Source: Staphylococcus simulans
GTDB taxonomy: Bacteria > Bacillota > Bacilli > Staphylococcales > Staphylococcaceae
Length of the DNA: 47,763 nucleotides
Assembly: GCF_002994445.1 (NCBI RefSeq)
Contig: NZ_MRZJ01000014.1
Coordinates: 1-47,763, forward strand
Direction of reading: 5' to 3'
Below the pieces are notes generated by a model. The model had not been told where the DNA came from. It saw only the letters and a list, made by a program, of their open reading frames with translations, and searched no databases. The translations under genes and the position numbers were made by a program. Of this stretch, positions 25,810 to 34,698 are shown piece after piece. Numbering within the stretch: position 1 is the stretch's first letter; every line of letters begins with the position of its first letter.

Positions 25810-27693
25810 TTATTTAATTAGACGAAAGGGCGGGATGTCTGTATTACCTTCATCTTCCTTCGCCGATTTGCCGTTTTGTTCTTCATAGCGATGATTCGCA
25901 AGATCAATTAATTTTTGTTTATAGTCTTTACTATGAATGATTTCGTCCAAGATGCGGAGTACATCATCATTTTTCATTCTCTCTACTTTTCCGCGATAGA
26001 TTTTTTCGTAGACTTGTTCAGGATGAATTTCATCTTCATCTAATAATTCTTCATATAGTTTTTCACCCGGTCTGAGACCGCTGAATTTAATTTCGATGTC
26101 GCCGTCTTTATAACCGCTTAAGCGAATCAAGTTCTTCGCAAGGTCGACAATCTTCACAGGTTCTCCCATATCCAATACGAAGACCTCACCGCCTTCTGCA
26201 ATCGCGCCTGCTTGCAATACCAGACGTGCTGCTTCAGGAATAGTCATAAAGTAACGTGTAATTTCAGGGTGTGTCACTGTCACCGGACCGCCGGCTTCAA
26301 TTTGTTTCTTGAACAATGGAATTACAGAACCGCGTGAACCTAATACGTTGCCGAAACGAACCGCCACAAAGTCTGTTTTACAGTCTGCTTCATTCATACT
26401 TTGTACAATCATTTCTGCGGCACGTTTAGATGCGCCCATTACGTTCGGCGGATTAACTGCCTTGTCTGTTGAAATCATTACGAATTTAGAAACGCGAGCA
26501 TTACGTGCGGCTTCTGCCACATTTTTGGTACCGAGAACATTGTTCTTAATCGCTTCGCTTGGATTGTATTCCATCATCGGTACATGTTTATGTGCAGCTG
26601 CGTGATATACCACATACGGTTGATAATGCTCGATAATTTTAAACATTCTTGAACGGTCTTGAATATCCGCAATGACTGGCACAATATCGATTTGATCGCC
26701 GTATTGCTTTTGAAGTTCTTGGTGAATTAAGTAAATACTGTTTTCACCATGACCTAATAAAATGATACGTGCTGGTGCGAAGCGGCAGACTTGTCGGCAG
26801 ATTTCTGAACCGATTGAACCGCCTGCGCCAGTAACCATAATCGTTTGATGTGTTAATTCTTTAGAAATCATTTCCATATCTAATTCAACCGGGTCGCGTC
26901 CTAACAAGTCTTCCACTTCTACTTTTTTCAGCTGGCTGACTTCTAATTTACCAGACATAACCTCTTCAATATTCGGCATTTTCAATACCGTTGCGCTTAA
27001 GTTTTCGCAAATATCATTGATTTCTCTTAGACGCTGCTGTGTTAAAGTCGGAATCGCAATAATGATTTTCTTAATGCGGTACTTGCGTACTAAATCCGGA
27101 ATATCATCAATGACACCTTGTACTTTAACCCCTTCTGTAATCGTCAATTTTTGTTTCTTCGGATCATCATCAACTACAACAACAGGTTCTAATCCCATTG
27201 TCGGACGTTTCAACATTTGATTGATTAACATTGAACCGCCTTCGCCTGCACCGATGACTAAAGTATTTTGACGCTTCTTGCCTTTTGTCTTCAATGTTCT
27301 GCGGAATAAACGCCATGACAGTCTTGAACCGCCGATTAACAGCACATGCATCATCCAAGTGATGAAGTACAATCTTAAGAAAGGTCCTTCATGTGTAAAG
27401 AAAGGCACAATCAAGATTGTCATCGCCATGGAACATGTGACCGCTTTGACTATGACGATCATTTCATTGACACTGGCATATTCCCATGCACGGTGATAGA
27501 GATTGAACACACTGGCAAAGATATGATGCGAGAAGAGCAATACCAGCGAAGATAGGATAAGCAATGTTAAAGAATAACCGCGGAAATACGGTTCGAGAAT
27601 TAAGTAACTTAAGAAGACAGAAAACGCGACAATGATGGAGTCAATCACAAGCAGTAACATCAGCCGCTGTTGTCTTGCTGAAATTTTTGACAC
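25810..27693 (-). CDS. CapD/PglF-type UDP-sugar 4,6-dehydratase
   Basis: A membrane-anchored nucleotide-sugar dehydratase that starts synthesis of modified amino sugars such as those of capsule or glycans. The 627 residues comprise four N-terminal membrane helices (about 10-130), a CoA-binding-like Rossmann domain (VIGAGEGGSMLINQML) and a C-terminal extended SDR domain. This SDR domain has TGAGGSIGSEICRQ as NAD site and STDKAVNPPNVMGASKR as active site. Met at the usual Tyr position is normal for PglF/CapD enzymes. S. aureus CapD has about the same length. It follows the CapA-type gene on the same strand, with a hairpin between them. Confidence 0.92.
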   Translation of the reverse strand: MSKISARQQRLMLLLVIDSIIVAFSVFLSYLILEPYFRGYSLTLLILSSLVLLFSHHIFASVFNLYHRAWEYASVNEMIVIVKAVTCSMAMTILIVPFFTHEGPFLRLYFITWMMHVLLIGGSRLSWRLFRRTLKTKGKKRQNTLVIGAGEGGSMLINQMLKRPTMGLEPVVVVDDDPKKQKLTITEGVKVQGVIDDIPDLVRKYRIKKIIIAIPTLTQQRLREINDICENLSATVLKMPNIEEVMSGKLEVSQLKKVEVEDLLGRDPVELDMEMISKELTHQTIMVTGAGGSIGSEICRQVCRFAPARIILLGHGENSIYLIHQELQKQYGDQIDIVPVIADIQDRSRMFKIIEHYQPYVVYHAAAHKHVPMMEYNPSEAIKNNVLGTKNVAEAARNARVSKFVMISTDKAVNPPNVMGASKRAAEMIVQSMNEADCKTDFVAVRFGNVLGSRGSVIPLFKKQIEAGGPVTVTHPEITRYFMTIPEAARLVLQAGAIAEGGEVFVLDMGEPVKIVDLAKNLIRLSGYKDGDIEIKFSGLRPGEKLYEELLDEDEIHPEQVYEKIYRGKVERMKNDDVLRILDEIIHSKDYKQKLIDLANHRYEEQNGKSAKEDEGNTDIPPFRLIK

Positions 27694-27758
27694 TATATTT
27701 CACCTCAATTAATTGATCTCTGTCTGAACCAGGTGCCGAATATAAAGTATGTACGTTT

Positions 27759-27803
27759 GAACAGGAAAAGGTTGGGAATATCTGCCATCCCAACCCGCTG
27801 TTC
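27759..27803 (-). terminator. stable hairpin between the CapA-type and CapD-type genes
   Basis: GAACAG (27759-27764) and GGTTGGGA (27770-27777) pair with TCCCAACC (27788-27795) and CTGTTC (27798-27803). The inner GC-rich stem on the minus strand is followed by TTTTCC. It may be a partial terminator or attenuator lowering dehydratase expression. Confidence 0.6.
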
Positions 27804-27833
27804 CTCTTAAATGATTATTGATAAACTAGCTGA

Positions 27834-28538
27834 TTACCTAGTTTCAAAGTCATCTTGTGTTAAATCTTCTCTTTTTGTTCGTCTGCGTTGATTTGTATGT
27901 TGTGTCTGTTGTTTGCTTGTATGTGATGCAGGGGTTTTTGTCTTTTTCAAAAATTCTCGGATTAATGCGACAATCACCGCAATAATGAAACCTGCGACGA
28001 ATCCTACAACTGCATTCTTGCCGATACTAGATGAAATTTCTTTCACATCATCGCCTGACTTAGACAAAATATCAATGCCGCCATCTTGCGATAAATCCCC
28101 TACTTCTTGTTTAAAGACCTCTGCGGAAGCATCCGCAATTTTCTTAGCGTCTTTTTCACTTTCTGCTGTTGCGGTAAAGTTCAGCACTTGCGAGTTAGGC
28201 TGATTGTTGACTTCAACTTTTTCTTTGATAGATTTTGCGTCTTCATCGTTGCCTACTTCCTCTGCCACCTTACCTAATACACGCGGGCTTTTAGCGATAT
28301 CAGTGTATGTAGCCACAATTTGTGAATCGGCTTGGAACTTCTCAGCCATTGTCAAATCACCTTTATCGCTCTTTTTAATGAGCACTTGTGATGTTGCTTC
28401 GAATTTAGGTTGTGCAACAAATGCCGTCAGCACCACACTTAATAAGAGCCCCACAATGGGTAAAATAATCAACCACTTTAAATTGCGTTTGATTATCTCC
28501 AATGTTTTTGAAAAATCAAAATTATTATTTTCTTCCAT
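27834..28538 (-). CDS. CapA-type polysaccharide chain-length regulator (Wzz domain)
   Basis: A membrane protein that modulates polymer length and activates the tyrosine kinase of capsule machinery. The 234-residue product has an N-terminal cytoplasmic stretch, a first membrane helix (WLIILPIVGLLLSVVLTAFV, about 23-42), an extracellular Wzz region and a second helix (about 174-192). A basic, Gln/Thr-rich cytoplasmic tail follows. In S. aureus the C-terminus of CapA activates the separate kinase CapB; no capB or other capsule glycosyltransferase gene is here. This is either a minimal system working with genes elsewhere or a remnant. Confidence 0.9.
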   Translation of the reverse strand: MEENNNFDFSKTLEIIKRNLKWLIILPIVGLLLSVVLTAFVAQPKFEATSQVLIKKSDKGDLTMAEKFQADSQIVATYTDIAKSPRVLGKVAEEVGNDEDAKSIKEKVEVNNQPNSQVLNFTATAESEKDAKKIADASAEVFKQEVGDLSQDGGIDILSKSGDDVKEISSSIGKNAVVGFVAGFIIAVIVALIREFLKKTKTPASHTSKQQTQHTNQRRRTKREDLTQDDFETR

Positions 28539-29217
28539 ATTGCTTCGTTACCTCCGTAATGCGGAAAATTGAATGCTACATGTCAGAAGCGTTGCTGCTG
28601 CTTTGCTTTCACGACGAATCCGACCGCTTGTGATTCATTATAATAGAAAACATTCTAAATGCATTCATATTAATTGAATTGTTGCATAAGTTTTACACTT
28701 AATTTACATTCTTTAATCACAATTAATGACAATAGCAATTAAAATCACATCAAATTAAGAATAACGCAACGTCTGCTTCATATCCGCTTCACATTCAATA
28801 TATAAATCTGCCTACATCTGCACATCTATTTGTGTTAATTATCTGAAATCAAATGTGCCAGCGTTCCCAGCAAAACAATCTTCGCATCAGAAAACATCAT
28901 CGTAATATGGAAACATTCAAAATAAGATCTTTATCAGCACCTGCACATAACAGTCTAGACGGCTTTCATGTGCCAAATCTTTCTTAGATGACACCTATCC
29001 CAGCGTGACAGTGCAGTCCTGAATTCAATCTTTAAAAACATTAAGTCTCAATAAACTAAATTATAATATAGGATAAAGTAAAAAGGCAATAGCCTTAAAG
29101 TTACCAAAACATTAAATTTCAATGATTTCGGATGCAATCATTTGCTCAATCAAAAGGGTTGATACAAATATTCCAATGATTGTTCAAATAAAGTTCGAAT
29201 TATTTTATCATTTTATA
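28539..29217. other. AT-rich divergent intergenic region
   Basis: About 680 bp between the CapA-type gene (minus) and the feo promoter (plus). I see no ORF with a ribosome site. On the minus strand a TATAAT (28637-28642) about 100 bp before capA could be its -10; no good -35 is at the right distance. A short AAGGC-AATA-GCCTT hairpin lies near 29085. Nothing else was recognised. Confidence 0.55.
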
Positions 29218-29268
29218 TTGTGGCAACCTTGTAATTAGTGTAAAATATCATTGATAATAGTTATCAAT
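29218..29268 (+). promoter_or_regulatory. feo promoter with Fur box
   Basis: The -35 is TTGTGG (29218-29223), 17 nt, -10 TAAAAT (29241-29246). Just after it, ATTGATAATAGTTATCAAT (29250-29268) matches the Fur 7-1-7 core TGATAAT-N-ATTATCA with one mismatch. Fur binding would cover the start point and repress when iron is plentiful. Confidence 0.88.
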
Positions 29269-29294
29269 TAGAAGTATTGGAAGAGGTGTTGATT

Positions 29295-29531
29295 ATGATA
29301 GATGCGGCGAACGCAAAAACTGGTTTAACTTATAAGATTATCAATATGCAATTTGACAATACAAAGCTTGCGCACCGTTTAAGCGCACTTGGTTTTACTG
29401 TCGGAAGTAAGATTAAAGTACGTCAAAAATTCTTTATGAAAGGCCCATGCACATTAGAAATGGATGGACAATGTATCGGAATCAGACATTGCGATGCATG
29501 CAATATCACTTTGGAGCAAGCTGATGTCTAA
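29295..29531 (+). CDS. feoA: ferrous iron transport protein A
   Basis: A small SH3-like cytoplasmic partner of FeoB, needed for Fe2+ uptake. The 78-residue product starts at ATG 29295, with GGAAGAGGTG upstream. It has the family pattern [19 protein letters not shown] and ends in a variant Cys pair region ([16 protein letters not shown]). It overlaps feoB by 8 nt, indicating translational coupling. First gene of the Fur-controlled operon. Confidence 0.93.
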   Translation: MIDAANAKTGLTYKIINMQFDNTKLAHRLSALGFTVGSKIKVRQKFFMKGPCTLEMDGQCIGIRHCDACNITLEQADV

Positions 29532-31518
29532 TACGTATTGTATTGTCGGCAATCCGAATGTCGGCAAGACCACACTCTTCAACGCATTAACCGGCTCTTA
29601 TGAGTATGTAGGAAACTGGAGCGGTGTCACCGTTGAAAAGAAAGTCGGTCTATTAACAGATAAACAAGGCGATTTGGTCGATCTGCCTGGTATTTATGAC
29701 TTGCTCCCTATTTCAAAGGATGAAACTGTCGTTACAGACTACTTGCTGCACGATGATTTCTCAAAAATCATCAACATCGTAGATGCTGTCCAATTAAAGC
29801 GCAACCTGCTTTTGACAACACAGCTTATGGAGTTTGGTGCTCCTTTGTTATTATGTCTGAATATGGGCGACGTTGCTGAAAAGCGCGGTATTATGATTGA
29901 CCGCAATTTATTGATGCGCCGGTTGAAATTGCCGATATTACCGATTGTCGCAAGAAGCGGCCAAGGCATCGAAAGTATTTTGGAATTATTAAAAGAAGAT
30001 ACATTATCGACATCACAACCTCTGAAAATTCCTTATGAACATCACGTAGAACATGCACTTGCTGAAATTCAGCACTATTTAAAACAACATCTAGATCTCC
30101 CAGAAAAACGACATCGTTTCATCGCAGTACAATATCTGCTCGGCAACCCTGCGATTGAACAATTTATAAGTCCTCACAACATCGACGCTTTAAAAGCAAT
30201 CAGAACACAGCTTGCACAACAATTAGACTTATCTATTGTAGACAGCATGCGCCGTTCAAGAACTGAATTTATCGATACCCTCATTGAAGATGTTATTTCG
30301 CATCCAGATAAAAAGAAACAATACCTTACTGATCGAATCGATAAAATTTTAACGAATAAATATGTCGGCATTCCGATTTTCCTTGTAATTATGTGGCTGA
30401 TTTTCCAAGCGACATTCTCATGGATAGGCACGCCGTTATCCGATCAGCTCGACGCATTTATCGGTGGTACGTTTACCGATTGGATCAATCAAGGTATGAA
30501 TGCTTTAGGACTTTATCCGTTCCTTCAAGCGTTAATTACAGATGGTATTATCGCCGGTGTAGGTGCAGTACTCGTCTTTGTACCGCAAATCTTGATTTTA
30601 TTCTTCTTCATCTCTGTATTAGAAGATTCAGGTTACATGGCACGTATTGCATTAATCATGGATAAAATTATGGAAGGGTTAGGTTTGAATGGGAAATCGT
30701 TCATCCCGATGATTATCGGCTTCGGCTGTAATGTCCCGGGTGTTATGGCAACACGTTCGATTGAACAAGAGAAAGAACGCCTGACAACGATATTAATCAC
30801 TCCGTTTATGTCATGTTCAGCACGTCTTCCGGTATATGCCCTCTTTGTCGGTGTATTCTTTAAGACGCACCAAGCATTGATTGTCTTAAGCCTTTATGTC
30901 ATTGGTATTGTCGTTGCTTTAATCGTCAGCTTTGTGATGACGAAAACAATTTTGAAAAAAGAAAACTCAGTCTTTGTGATTGAATTGCCGCCGTATCGTC
31001 TGCCTTCTGCGAAAACATTATGGAGAAGTACTTGGGAAAAAGCAAAAGGCTTTGTGAAAAAAGCAGGTACATTTATCTTCGGCGGTTCTGTTGTCATTTG
31101 GCTGTTAAACTATGCAGGGCCAGGAGGTTTCGGTGTAGATGTGGATCAAAGCTTCTTGCATTTAATCGGTGCAGCGATTGCGCCACTATTAATTCCATTA
31201 GGCTTTAGTTCATGGCAGACCGGCGCTACATTAATCCCAGGCTTCTTAGCAAAAGAAGTTGTTGTAAGTGCTATGGCTATCATTTACGCAGTAGACAGCC
31301 AAGGTTTGACTAATATGATTGCCAGTCATTTCACACCTGCATCTGCTTATGCATTTATGTTGTTTATCTTATTGTACATTCCGTGTTTATCCACTGTTGC
31401 GGCCATTCGAAAAGAAACCGTCTCATGGAAATGGACAGCCATCGCAACGCTTTATCCGATTGCGATTGCCTACATTCTTGCATTCGTATTCTATCAAGCA
31501 AGCCAACTCTTTAGTTAA
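29524..31518 (+). CDS. feoB: ferrous iron transporter B
   Basis: GTPase-linked Fe2+ permease of the cytoplasmic membrane. I chose ATG at 29524 (MSNTYCIVG), preceded by TTGGAG; it starts inside the feoA stop region. The 664 residues have an N-terminal G domain with G1 GNPNVGKTT (9-17), G3 DLPGIYDL and G4 LNMGD. A helical domain follows, then the membrane domain with the two Gate motifs. Gate 1 includes the conserved Cys in [13 protein letters not shown], and [10 protein letters not shown] follows it. Length is a little shorter than some FeoB but the domains are complete. Confidence 0.97.
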   Translation: MSNTYCIVGNPNVGKTTLFNALTGSYEYVGNWSGVTVEKKVGLLTDKQGDLVDLPGIYDLLPISKDETVVTDYLLHDDFSKIINIVDAVQLKRNLLLTTQLMEFGAPLLLCLNMGDVAEKRGIMIDRNLLMRRLKLPILPIVARSGQGIESILELLKEDTLSTSQPLKIPYEHHVEHALAEIQHYLKQHLDLPEKRHRFIAVQYLLGNPAIEQFISPHNIDALKAIRTQLAQQLDLSIVDSMRRSRTEFIDTLIEDVISHPDKKKQYLTDRIDKILTNKYVGIPIFLVIMWLIFQATFSWIGTPLSDQLDAFIGGTFTDWINQGMNALGLYPFLQALITDGIIAGVGAVLVFVPQILILFFFISVLEDSGYMARIALIMDKIMEGLGLNGKSFIPMIIGFGCNVPGVMATRSIEQEKERLTTILITPFMSCSARLPVYALFVGVFFKTHQALIVLSLYVIGIVVALIVSFVMTKTILKKENSVFVIELPPYRLPSAKTLWRSTWEKAKGFVKKAGTFIFGGSVVIWLLNYAGPGGFGVDVDQSFLHLIGAAIAPLLIPLGFSSWQTGATLIPGFLAKEVVVSAMAIIYAVDSQGLTNMIASHFTPASAYAFMLFILLYIPCLSTVAAIRKETVSWKWTAIATLYPIAIAYILAFVFYQASQLFS

Positions 31519-31530
31519 GGAGCAATCAAT

Positions 31531-31707
31531 ATGACATTATTAATCAATGGTATTATTCTACTACTCATTTTAGGCTATGCGGCATTTACAATTATCCGCT
31601 TCTTCAAGAAATCCAAACAAGGCAAATGCGCAGCTTGCGAAATCAATAAAGGCTGCGGACATTCCATGCCGAAAGCCATGAAAAAACATCAAAATAAAGC
31701 GTCATAA
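31531..31707 (+). CDS. small Cys-rich FeoB-associated membrane protein
   Basis: A 58-residue protein that begins 12 nt after feoB with AAGGAG just upstream of ATG 31531. It has one N-terminal membrane helix (LLINGIILLLILGYAAFTII), a basic stretch (RFFKKSKQGK) and a short Cys motif CAACEINKGCGH. This layout is that of the FeoB-associated Cys-rich proteins of firmicutes, which may bind iron or a cluster and aid FeoB. It is third in the operon and is followed by the terminator. Confidence 0.88.
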   Translation: MTLLINGIILLLILGYAAFTIIRFFKKSKQGKCAACEINKGCGHSMPKAMKKHQNKAS

Positions 31708-31713
31708 TCCAAC

Positions 31714-31748
31714 AGCACACGTCCCAGACTATGGACGTGTGCTATTTT
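31714..31748 (+). terminator. feo operon terminator
   Basis: AGCACACGTCC (31714-31724) pairs with GGACGTGTGCT (31733-31743), 11 bp, followed by ATTTTTG. Confidence 0.93.
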
Positions 31749-31756
31749 TGTATCTT

Positions 31757-31822
31757 ACTATCTTTTATTATAAGATAGTTGACAAAGAACAGAAAATAGA
31801 CTATCTTACATTATAAGATAGT
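31757..31822 (+). promoter_or_regulatory. twin operators enclosing the padR promoter
   Basis: Two copies of ACTATCTT-N7-AAGATAGT (31757-31779 and 31800-31822), identical in both arms, centres 43 bp apart. The promoter lies between them: TTGACA (31779-31784) begins at the last base of operator 1, and after 17 nt TATCTT (31802-31807) lies inside operator 2. This is a textbook layout for autorepression by the PadR-type protein encoded next. Confidence 0.88.
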
Positions 31823-31854
31823 TAAACTTTCCTCTATCTTAACGAGGTGACATT

Positions 31855-32193
31855 ATGACAATTTCAAATCAAATGATGAAAGGCTTATTGGATGGCGCTA
31901 TTTTAGCTTTAATTGCACAAGGCGAAACTTACGGTTATGAAATACTCGAAAAGCTGAAAGAAAAAAATTTCCCTGAGATCAGCGACGGCAGTATTTATCC
32001 TGTCTTACTGCGTTTAAGCAAAAAAGCATACATCCAAAGCGAAACACGCAAATCTGACACCGGCGGTCCAAGACGAAAATACTACACGATTACACAAGAA
32101 GGACAAACAGAACTCGACAACTTCAGAAATAAATGGTTTGCGCTCAACCAAGGTATGAATAATCTATTAAGGAGTGACAAAGATGTTAAGTAA
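31855..32193 (+). CDS. PadR-family transcriptional regulator
   Basis: A 112-residue winged-helix repressor: MKGLLDGAILALIAQGETYGYEI is the family start. SDGSIYPVLLRLSKKAYIQSE covers the recognition helix and turn, and GGPRRKYYTITQEG covers the wing. ATG at 31855 follows ACGAGGTGAC. The two palindromes upstream are its probable operators. It overlaps the next gene by 11 nt, and such pairs usually control their own operon in response to membrane or drug stress; the inducer is unknown. Confidence 0.94.
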   Translation: MTISNQMMKGLLDGAILALIAQGETYGYEILEKLKEKNFPEISDGSIYPVLLRLSKKAYIQSETRKSDTGGPRRKYYTITQEGQTELDNFRNKWFALNQGMNNLLRSDKDVK

Positions 32194-32962
32194 AGAAGCA
32201 GAATCATTCTTGATGAAACTGCGTATTACATTAATGGAACGCGGAAAAGATGACCAATCCATTAATGAAATCGAAGATGAACTCAGAGACCATTTAACTG
32301 AAGCAGAAGCACATGGACATAGTGTTGATGATGTGACGGGCGGTTCTGTCAAATCCTATATCAATAAAATTTCTAAAGAGGTCCCTCTTGATAAACAGTG
32401 GATACAATATAGTGCTTTACTCTTAGCTTTTGTACTTATCTTCCGTATACTGCCGCGTTTTTTTGAAGGACCTTTCAATTTTTCTTTAAGTACCATTATT
32501 TACGTCTTTATAACGTTAGGTGTACTGCTTTTGACTTGGATTGCATATAAATATTTCATGTCTAAATGGGGCATTGAATGGAAAATCATGCATAAGAAGC
32601 CGCCGAAATCTATAACATTTATTATTGTCTATATCGCAGTTGCATTATCAATCTTATTATTCGGAGCATCTATCACTGAAAAATATCCGATTCATGTATT
32701 TGCGACATTTTCTCCCACAACCAGCTTCTTTATCGGAATTGGGATTGTAATCATTTTCTTGATTATCGCAGCACTTATTAAATCTAAAGTTTTAGCTTTC
32801 TGCAGTATTTCGCTAGTCGCACCTTATGTTATAACAATACTCATATTCGGCCATAAGGATTCGGCCGGTGCGAATATGACAAAATTATCACTCATGTTAT
32901 TAGGAATATTCCTTACAATACTTTATTTAAAAGCTTATAAGAGAAAGATGTCTCAAAAGTGA
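32183..32962 (+). CDS. HAAS-domain membrane protein, PadR partner
   Basis: The 259-residue product starts at ATG 32183 (AAGGAG 8 nt upstream, inside padR). Residues 1-65 are an Asp/Glu-rich helical HAAS-type (DUF1700/DUF1129-like) domain: INEIEDELRDHLTEAEAHGHS. Six hydrophobic segments follow (about 75-255). HAAS proteins are typically encoded with PadR regulators and are thought to act as membrane sensors or antagonists. The overlap with padR indicates coupled translation. Function beyond this is unknown. Confidence 0.85.
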   Translation: MLSKEAESFLMKLRITLMERGKDDQSINEIEDELRDHLTEAEAHGHSVDDVTGGSVKSYINKISKEVPLDKQWIQYSALLLAFVLIFRILPRFFEGPFNFSLSTIIYVFITLGVLLLTWIAYKYFMSKWGIEWKIMHKKPPKSITFIIVYIAVALSILLFGASITEKYPIHVFATFSPTTSFFIGIGIVIIFLIIAALIKSKVLAFCSISLVAPYVITILIFGHKDSAGANMTKLSLMLLGIFLTILYLKAYKRKMSQK

Positions 32963-32972
32963 TTGCAAAAAG

Positions 32973-33015
32973 AAAAGTCGATGTTATCTATATTCTATAG
33001 ATAGCTTCGACTTTT
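32973..33015. terminator. bidirectional terminator
   Basis: AAAAGTCGA (32973-32981) pairs with TCGACTTTT (33007-33015), with an inner TATCTAT/ATAGATA stem. Lies between the convergent HAAS and phosphatase genes. Confidence 0.9.
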
Positions 33016-33018
33016 TAA

Positions 33019-33627
33019 TTATGCATAACTGTATTCATGTATTTTCTTCAAACGGTCGACTTCTACTGCACAGACATGCTGATGGGTTAAATCAACAAGT
33101 GAGAGTCGTTTGCCGTGTCCTGCACCGGTATCGATATCAATCGTATGTGCTTCGACATGAATACGATGTTTCTTAGCACCATATCGTCTTGTAGGTACAT
33201 GGCCGTGTACGACGCATTTTCCTTTAATCTTGCGTGACAGTTTTGCATCAGATTCAAAGCCTGTCACTTCTGTGAGCTTTTGTTTGGATAAACATTTTTT
33301 GGGATTCACGCCGGCATGTACAAATAGATAATGATCAATCTTAGCCATACTGTCAAACTCTTTTAATACGGATTTCCATTTGCGTTTGCGTTTCTCTTTA
33401 GACTTCATCCAGCGGATATCATGATTCCCCAGCAAGACAATTGCGCCTTCATTATGTAACTTCTGCACCATTTTAAGTGTTCCTGCAGAATCCGGACCGT
33501 TATTTACATAGTCACCGAGTAATACCAATTGGTCTCGTTTAGGATTATAGTCTACATATTCAAGTAATTTAGCCAAGGCTTCTCCATGGCCATGAATGTC
33601 TGATGATACTAATAGTCTGCCCTTCAT
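33019..33627 (-). CDS. PPP-family metallophosphatase (PrpE-like)
   Basis: A 202-residue calcineurin-like phosphatase with the full motif set: SSDIHGHGE (residues 8-16), LGDYVNNGPDS (37-47), LGNHDIRW (67-74), then a late VHGHVPTRR and the IDIDTGAGHG block. These bind two metal ions and phosphate. Proteins of this size act on phosphoproteins or on nucleotide polyphosphates such as Ap4A; I cannot choose. AAGGAGGGG lies about 13 nt before the ATG, a rather long spacing, with no better start. Confidence 0.9.
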   Translation of the reverse strand: MKGRLLVSSDIHGHGEALAKLLEYVDYNPKRDQLVLLGDYVNNGPDSAGTLKMVQKLHNEGAIVLLGNHDIRWMKSKEKRKRKWKSVLKEFDSMAKIDHYLFVHAGVNPKKCLSKQKLTEVTGFESDAKLSRKIKGKCVVHGHVPTRRYGAKKHRIHVEAHTIDIDTGAGHGKRLSLVDLTHQHVCAVEVDRLKKIHEYSYA

Positions 33628-33738
33628 GATGACAGAGTGCCCCTCCTTTTTCGAACTTCCCTTTCAAGAATACTGCTTGTCTCTAGTATAACTAATATTT
33701 TGCAAATTGTTTCTTAATTTTTTGTAAAATTGATAGGT

Positions 33739-34314
33739 TTAGAAATTAATTGGCGGTTGTGAATTTAAATTCTTAAAATAGACATAGTGATCTGTCCATT
33801 CCCCATTTTCAAATAAGAATTGTTCACGTGTACATTCGTATTTAAAACCCGCTTTTTCTAATAAACCGATGGACGGCTCATTTCCGATATTAACATGTGC
33901 TTCAATACGATGGTATTTCAAACGGCGCTCCGCAATTTTCAACATCGCTGCTAATGCTTCATAACCATAGCCTTGTCTCCAAAATTGATTATGTATCGCA
34001 TAACCGCATTCAGCCCACTGAAAATGTTGGCGCGACAAAGTCACAACATCTAAGTTGCCGATATGTACCCCATCTGACTTACGGAAAATACCAAAAATAT
34101 AAATATCATCTGCTTTTAACAAGCGTTGATGTTTTTCTATCAGCTGCTTGTACCATTTTCTTGTACAAACAGACATATCCAACTTTCCTTCGTCATATGG
34201 ATTTTGCGATACATCTCTGCCGCAAAACCCTTTCATCCACATGTCATAATCTTTTTCTTCCAGCGGTCGAATCATTAACCGCTCGGTCTCTTCAGACAAA
34301 TATTCAAACTCCAT
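33739..34314 (-). CDS. GNAT-family N-acetyltransferase (RimJ/RimL type)
   Basis: A 191-residue acetyl-CoA-dependent acetyltransferase. The N-terminal part is LSEETERLMIRPLEEKDYDMW. The acetyl-CoA region is CGYAIHNQFWRQGYGYEALAAML, followed by EAHVNIGNEPSIGLLEKAGFKYECTREQFL. The pattern is that of RimJ-type ribosomal protein or small-molecule acetyltransferases; the substrate is unknown. ATG at 34314 follows GTGAAGGT. It stands alone between the phosphatase gene and a divergent small gene. Confidence 0.9.
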   Translation of the reverse strand: MEFEYLSEETERLMIRPLEEKDYDMWMKGFCGRDVSQNPYDEGKLDMSVCTRKWYKQLIEKHQRLLKADDIYIFGIFRKSDGVHIGNLDVVTLSRQHFQWAECGYAIHNQFWRQGYGYEALAAMLKIAERRLKYHRIEAHVNIGNEPSIGLLEKAGFKYECTREQFLFENGEWTDHYVYFKNLNSQPPINF

Positions 34315-34429
34315 ACCTTCACTTCTTTCTATTTTTATCTGGCACTACCCTTTTATTATCTAAACGTTTCAAAAAGTGTTATATTATATGTGAATAATCT
34401 AACAACAACTCTTAAAGGGAGGGCTTTTT

Positions 34430-34609
34430 ATGTCATTTAAAGAATATGTACAAGACGTTATCGAAACAGTCAAACACATGCGTTTCGGTTCTAAAAACGG
34501 TATTATCATGATTGTTTCAGCCATCGCATTAAGCGCAATCACAACACCTATTATCGGTCTGCCATTAGCAGCTTGGATCGGATACTACCTAGAAAAAAAC
34601 GGCAAATAA
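34430..34609 (+). CDS. small membrane protein, unknown function
   Basis: A 59-residue ORF starting at ATG 34430, with AAAGGGAGGG 6-7 nt upstream. It begins with an amphipathic stretch (MSFKEYVQDVIETVKHMRF), then a hydrophobic region of about 33 residues (GIIMIVSAIALSAI then TTPIIGLPLAAWIGYYL). It ends in EKNGK. This fits one long or two short membrane helices. No family recognised. It is followed by a strong terminator, and a TATATT-like -10 lies about 45 nt upstream, so it is a free-standing gene. Confidence 0.75.
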   Translation: MSFKEYVQDVIETVKHMRFGSKNGIIMIVSAIALSAITTPIIGLPLAAWIGYYLEKNGK

Positions 34610-34656
34610 TATTAAGTGCGCTAAGCAATTGATCAGTGTTATTGCATACAGATGAT

Positions 34657-34697
34657 AAACATATCCCCTGATATTTTTAGTATCAGAGGATATGTTT
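34657..34697. terminator. bidirectional terminator
   Basis: AAACATATCCCCTGATA (34657-34673) pairs with TATCAG-A-GGATATGTTT (34681-34697), one mismatch, followed by T-rich sequence. It ends both the small membrane gene and the convergent kinase gene. Confidence 0.9.
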
Positions 34698-34698
34698 T

